DNA from: Candidatus Latescibacterota bacterium
GTDB taxonomy: Bacteria > Latescibacterota > UBA2968 > UBA8231
Reading direction: 5' to 3'
Assembly (NCBI GenBank): GCA_021295675.1
Contig: JAGWBY010000032.1
Span: forward strand, 1 to 11,071
Length of the DNA stretch: 11,071 bases
The translations under genes were made by a program, and so were the position numbers. The notes beneath the pieces are model-generated. The model ran no database searches and had not been told where the DNA came from. It saw only the letters and a list, made by a program, of their open reading frames with translations. Below are positions 7,437 to 11,071 of the stretch, piece by piece (position 1 is the stretch's first letter; every line of letters begins with the position of its first letter).

Positions 7437-7584
7437 AACTGACGTTACGCAAAGGCCATTAGGTATGGGATGCTTCGCTCCGCTCAGCATGACAAGGAAG
7501 GAACACGCTAGAGGCTGTCATGCTGAGCGGAGCGAAGCGGAGTCGAAGCATCTAATACCTAGGTGCCCGTGCGTAACGTCAGTT
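7437..7584. repeat. 148-bp palindromic MITE-like repeat, copy 1
   Basis: The element is bounded by perfect 15-bp inverted ends, AACTGACGTTACGCA at 7437-7451 and its complement at 7570-7584. Inside, a long imperfect hairpin forms: GCTCAGCATGACA (7482-7494) pairs with TGTCATGCTGAGC (7516-7528) around a 21-base loop, and the outer parts (GGTATGGGATGCTTCG against CGAAGCATCTAATACC) also pair. The right arm carries about 9 extra bases relative to the left arm. It has no coding capacity. It sits between soxB and soxD. A CTT flanks it on both sides, a possible 3-bp target duplication but too short to trust. A second copy lies at 10790-10937. MITE is the best fit; a REP/BIME-type structural repeat is the alternative. 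Confidence 0.85.
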
Positions 7585-7586
7585 CT

Positions 7587-7617
7587 TAATTCCCCTAATT
7601 CCTAATTCCTAATTCCC
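7587..7617 (+). repeat. TAATTCC short tandem repeats abutting the soxD start codon
   Basis: Four TAATTCC units occur at 7587-7593, 7596-7602, 7603-7609 and 7610-7616, the last three in direct tandem with a 7-bp period. The reverse complement GGAATTA occurs once on the far side of the palindrome at 7407-7413, so the whole soxB-soxD gap is loosely palindromic outside the 148-bp element too. The run ends two bases before ATG 7619 and leaves no room for a Shine-Dalgarno site. Confidence 0.7.
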
Positions 7618-7618
7618 A

Positions 7619-7882
7619 ATGAAAATCCTCACCTGCCCAATCAACGGCCCGCGCCCGCTATCGGAGTTTGTCTTCGGCGGCGAGGTGCGCTCCATGCCCG
7701 GCACCAAGCAAGCAAGTGACGCTGAGTGGGCCGACTACGTGTTCAACCGCTGCGGCGAGCCGGGCATCCAGCGCGAGTGGTGGTACCACAGTGCCAGCAG
7801 CACTTGGTTTATCGCCGAGCGCGATACGGCTAGCGACGAGATCGTCCGCACCTATTTGTGGGGCGAGGAGGATAAAGCGTGA
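7619..7882 (+). CDS. soxD: N-methylglutamate dehydrogenase / sarcosine oxidase delta subunit (SoxD, MgdB)
   Basis: This 87-residue protein is a complete SoxD/MgdB subunit. It begins MKILTCPINGPRPLSEF and keeps the family's central ASDAEWADYVF, the REWWYH segment and the WFIAERDT...DEIVRTY end. Family delta subunits bind a structural zinc in the holoenzyme using cysteines and a histidine; Cys6, Cys43 and His55 are candidates here, though the partners cannot be assigned without alignment. The last codons carry a strong GAGGAGG that serves soxA, and its TGA overlaps the soxA GTG (GTGA). The gene is intact, but its own start is preceded by the TAATTCC repeats and no ribosome site, so expression after the repeat insertion is doubtful or leaderless-like. 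Confidence 0.9.
   Translation: MKILTCPINGPRPLSEFVFGGEVRSMPGTKQASDAEWADYVFNRCGEPGIQREWWYHSASSTWFIAERDTASDEIVRTYLWGEEDKA
7865..7871 (+). promoter_or_regulatory. Shine-Dalgarno site for soxA within the soxD end
   Basis: GAGGAGG lies 7 bases before GTG 7879 and supports that start codon and the 4-base GTGA overlap with soxD, i.e. translational coupling. Confidence 0.75.
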
Positions 7883-10735
7883 AGCGCCGCCTGTCTGCAC
7901 AGCCTGGGGAGTGGATCGACCGGACGCAGCCCATTGAATTCCGCTTTGAAGGGGAGGCGTTGAGCGGCTTTGCTGGCGATGTGATTGCCAGTGCGCTTTT
8001 GGCCAATGGCTTGCAGATGATGGGGCGCAGCTTCAAGTACCACCGGCCGCGCGGGGCGTACAGCTTGGCCGGGCACGATGCCAACGCGCTGTTTACAGAC
8101 GGCGAGCGCACGCATCTGCGCGGCGATAGCGAGCCGTTGGCCGCGGGCATGGATTTGCGGGCAGTCAACACCATCGGCGGGCTGAAAGGCGATTTGCTCA
8201 AGTGGCTGGAGATTTTGGGCCGCTTCATGCCGGTGGGTTTTTACTACAAGACATTCCACCGCCCCCGGTGGCTTTTTCCCTTTCACGAGCGGATCATTCG
8301 CCAAATCGCGGGCTTGGGCCAGATCAACCGCGACCAAGCGGCTACGGCTAGCCCCAAGGAATACGCTTGGTGCGACGTGCTGGTCGTGGGCGGTGGCGCG
8401 GCTGGGTTGGAGGCGGCTAGGGCTGCGGGAGAAGCTGGTGCCCGCGTTTTGCTGGTCGAGGAACAGGCGCGTTTGGGGGGGAGTTGGGCGTGGCAGCACG
8501 GGGGCTGCGACGAACTGGTCGAGGTACTCGCTGGTCTGCCGAATGTCGAGGTCCGCTGCGGGACGATGGCTGGCGGCCACTACGCCGACGGATGGGTCGC
8601 CTTGTTCGACGCGGTGCGGATGACTAAGGTGCGCGCCGCGGCCGTTGTCTATGCCAACGGCGCGATTGAGCAGCCGGCGGTCTTTGGGCACAACGACCTG
8701 CCGGGCGTGCTGCTCGGGTCGGCGGCTCAACGGTTGGTCAAGTTATACGCGGTCAAACCCTGCGACCGCATGGTAGTGTTAGCGGCCAATAGCGATGCGT
8801 ACGGGGTGGCGCTGGACATGATCGATGCGGGGGGCGAGGTGGTGGCCATTGCCGATTTGCGTCCTAATGCGACTCCCTCGGCTCTAGCCGAGAAAATTGC
8901 CGCCGCCGGGGTGCCGATCCACAGCGGCCATGCGATTTATGCGGCCATGCCGAATAGGCAGAAAAATGGTCTGCGCGGCGTAGTGGTGGCCCCGCTAGCC
9001 GCAGACGGCACCATAGATGCCCAGCGCGGCACCGAGATTCCCTGCGACGGCCTTGCCGCGTCGGTCGGCTGGATGCCCAATGCCGCGCTGCCCAGCCAAG
9101 CGGGAGTGCAATTCGCGTACGACGAGGGGCTGGAGCAGCTCGTGCCGCAGTCGTGTCCAGACGGGGTCTTTGTCGCTGGGCGCGTTCGCGGGGTGTACGA
9201 TCTAGACGCGCAGCGGGAAGACGGGCGGGTCGCTGGGCTTAGGGCCGCACACTACGCCGGCCACGGCGACGGGGAAGTGCCCGAGCATCCGCTGCTTGGG
9301 CGAGAAGCCCCCAGCCACAGCTATCCGATTTTCGCCCATCCGAGCAAAAAGAATTTCGTGGATTTCGACGAGGATTTGCACTTGGCGGATTTCGTCAACG
9401 CGCACCAAGAAGGCTACGACAGCGTCGAATTGCTCAAGCGCTACAGCACCGTGGGAATGGGGCCGAGCCAGGGCAAGCTGTCCAACATGAACGCGATGCG
9501 GATCTTGGCCAAACTCAACGGCGACAGTATTGCCGCGACTGGCTCGACGACCGCCCGTCCCTTCTACCAGCCGGTGCCGCTGGGGCATTTGGCCGGTCGG
9601 CGCTTCCACCCGATGCGTCGGACGGCGATTCACGATTGGCATTGCGAGCACGGCGCGGTCTTTGCCCACGCCGGCGACTGGTATCGGCCTGAATACTATG
9701 CCTGCGGCGACGCCAGCCGCGACGAGTGCATTGTGCAGGAGGCGCAGCAGGTGCGGGCAGGTCTGGGGATCATCGACGTGAGTACGCTGGGCAAATTGCA
9801 GGTCAGTGGCCCGGATGCGAGCGAGCTACTCGAACGCCTCTATACGGGCCGCTTCAAGAAGCAGGTGGTCGGCCGCTGCCGCTACGGCGTGGCGCTCGAC
9901 GAGAGCGGGGTTGTGATTGAAGACGGGGTGATAGCGAGGCTGGGCGAAGACCGCTTTTACGCGACTACGACTAGCAGCGGCGCGGCGGCCTTTTACCGCG
10001 AGATGCTGCGCTGGGCCGCAATCTGGGGTTTGGACGTGACCTTGAGCAATGTCACGGGTCAATTGGCGGCGTTCAATTTAGCTGGCCCGGAAAGCCGCGC
10101 TGCGCTGGCGGGGTTGACGGACATCGATCTGAGGTCGGGGCCTTTCTCCTATTTAAGGGTGCGCGAGGGCGAAGTAGCTGGGGTGCGGGCAATAGTGATG
10201 CGGGTGGGTTTTGTCGGCGAACTGGGATACGAGATCCACGTGCCGACTTGGGAGGGGGAGCACGTGTGGCGGACGTTGATAGCGGCTGGCGCGCGGCCCT
10301 TTGGGGTGGAGGCGCAGCGCCTGTTGCGCTTGGAAAAAGGGCACTTGATCGTCGGCCACGACACGGACGCGCTGACCTATCCTCAAGAGGCGGGGCTGGC
10401 GTGGGCCATTGGCAAAAACAAGCGCTTCTTCGTCGGCCAGCGCAGCTTGCAAATCTACGCCGCGCGGCCAACCCGGCGCACGCTCGTCGGCGTGCGATGG
10501 CCCGCTAATTTTGCCGGCAAGCTGCCCGAGGAGTGCAACTTGATCATGCGGGGCGGGTGGATCGCTGGGCGCGTGATCGACGCTGGGCTATCCGCTGGGC
10601 ATGGCCTTTGTCGAAGCGGATATGGCCGCGCCCGGCACGCAGGTGGAAGTGCGCTTGGACGATGGCTCGACGAGTGTGGCGGAGGTGACTGCGCTGCCCT
10701 TTTACGACGCCGAGGACGAGCGGCAGAAGCTGTGA
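7879..10735 (+). CDS. soxA: N-methylglutamate dehydrogenase / sarcosine oxidase alpha subunit (SoxA, MgdC), frameshifted near the 3' end
   Basis: Encodes the large alpha subunit, about 950 residues. In order: an N-terminal ferredoxin-like domain (about 14-100, FEGEALSGFAGDVIASALLANG), the NAD-binding oxidoreductase domain with VLVVGGGAAGLEAA (167-180) and a late GVFVAGRVRGVYDLDA segment, then from about residue 600 the GcvT-like folate domain with GFVGELGYEIHVP and RPFGVEAQRLLRLEKGHLIVG. Family members hand the one-carbon unit to tetrahydrofolate here. From about 10577 the homologous sequence moves to the +1 frame: TLGYPLGMAFVEADMAAPGT up to LPFYDAEDERQKL and a TGA at 10733-10735. The uncorrected frame runs on to 10743 with an unrelated tail of about 54 residues. 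Relatives have roughly six more residues after GRV, so a loss near 17 bases is inferred. About 95% of the protein is uninterrupted, but the final strand region of the GcvT C-terminal barrel would be replaced. Confidence 0.87.
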
Positions 10736-10778
10736 GAGGCTAGATGCAAGCTGCGTCCATAAAAAGTAAAGGCTCTGT

Positions 10779-10797
10779 CGTCAGTTAGAAACTGACG
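10779..10797. repeat. Short perfect hairpin, possible remnant of another repeat end
   Basis: CGTCAGTT (10779-10786), AGA, then AACTGACG (10790-10797) form an 8-bp perfect inverted repeat with a 3-base loop. CGTCAGTT is exactly the right terminus of the 148-bp element and AACTGACG its left terminus, so this looks like the right end of one element fused to the left end of the next. It could also act as a weak transcription stop after soxA. Confidence 0.55.
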
Positions 10798-10937
10798 TTA
10801 CGCACAGGGCCCTAGGTATGGGATGCTTCGCTTCACTCAGCATGACTGGCTCAGAAATCCGCTTCCTTGTCATGCTGAGCGGAGCGCAGCGGAGTCGAAG
10901 CATCTGTTACCTAAGATGCCCATGCGTAACATCAGTC
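10790..10937. repeat. 148-bp palindromic MITE-like repeat, copy 2
   Basis: This has the same length as copy 1, the same left end AACTGACGTTACGCA, and a right end TGCGTAACATCAGT (10923-10936) with one mismatch. CTCAGCATGAC (10836-10846) pairs with GTCATGCTGAG (10869-10879). The arms match copy 1 closely while the 21-22-base loop is unrelated, as expected if the fold rather than the loop is maintained. The longer arm is on the right in both copies, so they are in direct orientation and bracket soxD-soxA. It lies just where soxG would be expected. Confidence 0.85.
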
Positions 10938-10953
10938 AGTACAACTGATCCTC

Positions 10954-11071
10954 TCAAAATGCCTTCTTCGCGCTCAGGCTCCAGTGCACCTCTTGGCGAT
11001 CCAGTCTGCGGGTGTATTCTACATTGAGATAATCGAGCAGGGTCAGCGATAGGCCGAGCTCGTGGTGGAGG
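10954..11071 (-). CDS. Partial CDS, C-terminus of a possible outer-membrane beta-barrel protein
   Basis: On the minus strand the frame that ends with TGA at 10954-10956 is open to the window edge, 38 residues. The tail includes GLSLTLLDYLNVEYTRR and ends HWSLSAKKAF. Alternating hydrophobic and polar residues and a terminal phenylalanine are the hallmarks of the last strand of diderm outer-membrane barrels, the BamA recognition signal. The 5' part lies outside the window, so no family can be named. It converges with soxA, with repeat copy 2 between the two stop codons. Frame openness over 39 codons alone is weak evidence; the composition and tail raise it. Confidence 0.55.
   Translation of the reverse strand, partial: LHHELGLSLTLLDYLNVEYTRRLDRQEVHWSLSAKKAF

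Noticed and set aside
7437..7584. CRISPR array or tRNA-like structure in the soxB-soxD gap
   Set aside because: There is a single long palindrome with one loop, no regularly spaced repeats and no cloverleaf; it matches the copy at 10790-10937.
10736..10790. Intrinsic terminator directly after soxA
   Set aside because: The only hairpin (10779-10797) is not followed by a T-run and is better explained by repeat termini.
10818..11027. Plus-strand 69-codon open frame across repeat copy 2
   Set aside because: It is translated from the palindromic repeat arms (the familiar spurious peptide type of such repeats) and runs antisense into the partial minus-strand gene; no ribosome site.

Overview
The window is a GC-rich bacterial locus, most likely from an uncultured diderm bacterium. 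Its core is an eight-module plus-strand cluster that I read as an N-methylglutamate (NMG) pathway operon for monomethylamine use. From the left it holds the three N-methylglutamate synthase subunits (mgsA/glxB-like at 74-973, mgsB/glxC-like at 973-1665, mgsC/glxD-like at 1673-2940). A type III glutamine synthetase homologue follows (2952-4310), which in this setting is probably gamma-glutamylmethylamide synthetase (GmaS). After an interruption come the N-methylglutamate dehydrogenase / heterotetrameric sarcosine oxidase genes soxB (6174-7396), soxD (7619-7882) and soxA (7879-10735), i.e. mgdA, mgdB and mgdC. Together they would load methylamine onto glutamate, move it to N-methylglutamate, and oxidise that to glutamate plus a tetrahydrofolate-bound one-carbon unit. 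The fourth dehydrogenase subunit, soxG/mgdD, is not at its expected place after soxA.

Two things break the operon. First, between gmaS and soxB sits a compact same-strand pair: an AAA/ABC-type ATPase with all its nucleotide-binding motifs (4380-5591) and a small TOPRIM-like RloB-family protein (5598-6137). This is the architecture of the RloA/RloB and AbiL abortive-infection pairs and is related in logic to PARIS, so it looks like a defence cassette lodged inside a catabolic operon. Second, two 148-bp palindromic, MITE-like repeats in the same orientation bracket soxD-soxA (7437-7584 and 10790-10937). Copy 1, plus a run of 7-bp repeats, fills the gap between soxB and soxD right up to the soxD start codon.

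The three largest catabolic genes each carry a frame-breaking gap. In mgsC (near 2137), soxB (near 6495) and soxA (near 10577) the conserved protein continues in another frame after a short stretch of expected family residues is missing. The smaller genes mgsA, mgsB, soxD, the GS homologue and the defence-like pair are intact. Either the methylamine pathway is decaying here by small deletions, or the assembly has systematic small deletion errors; the sequence alone cannot decide.

At the right edge, a minus-strand reading frame (10954-11071, partial) ends in a phenylalanine-terminated, strand-rich tail that resembles an outer-membrane beta-barrel C-terminus and converges on the operon. Phylum cannot be fixed from the sequence; the palindromic repeat type and the AATTCC-type short repeats are common in genomes of uncultured environmental bacteria.
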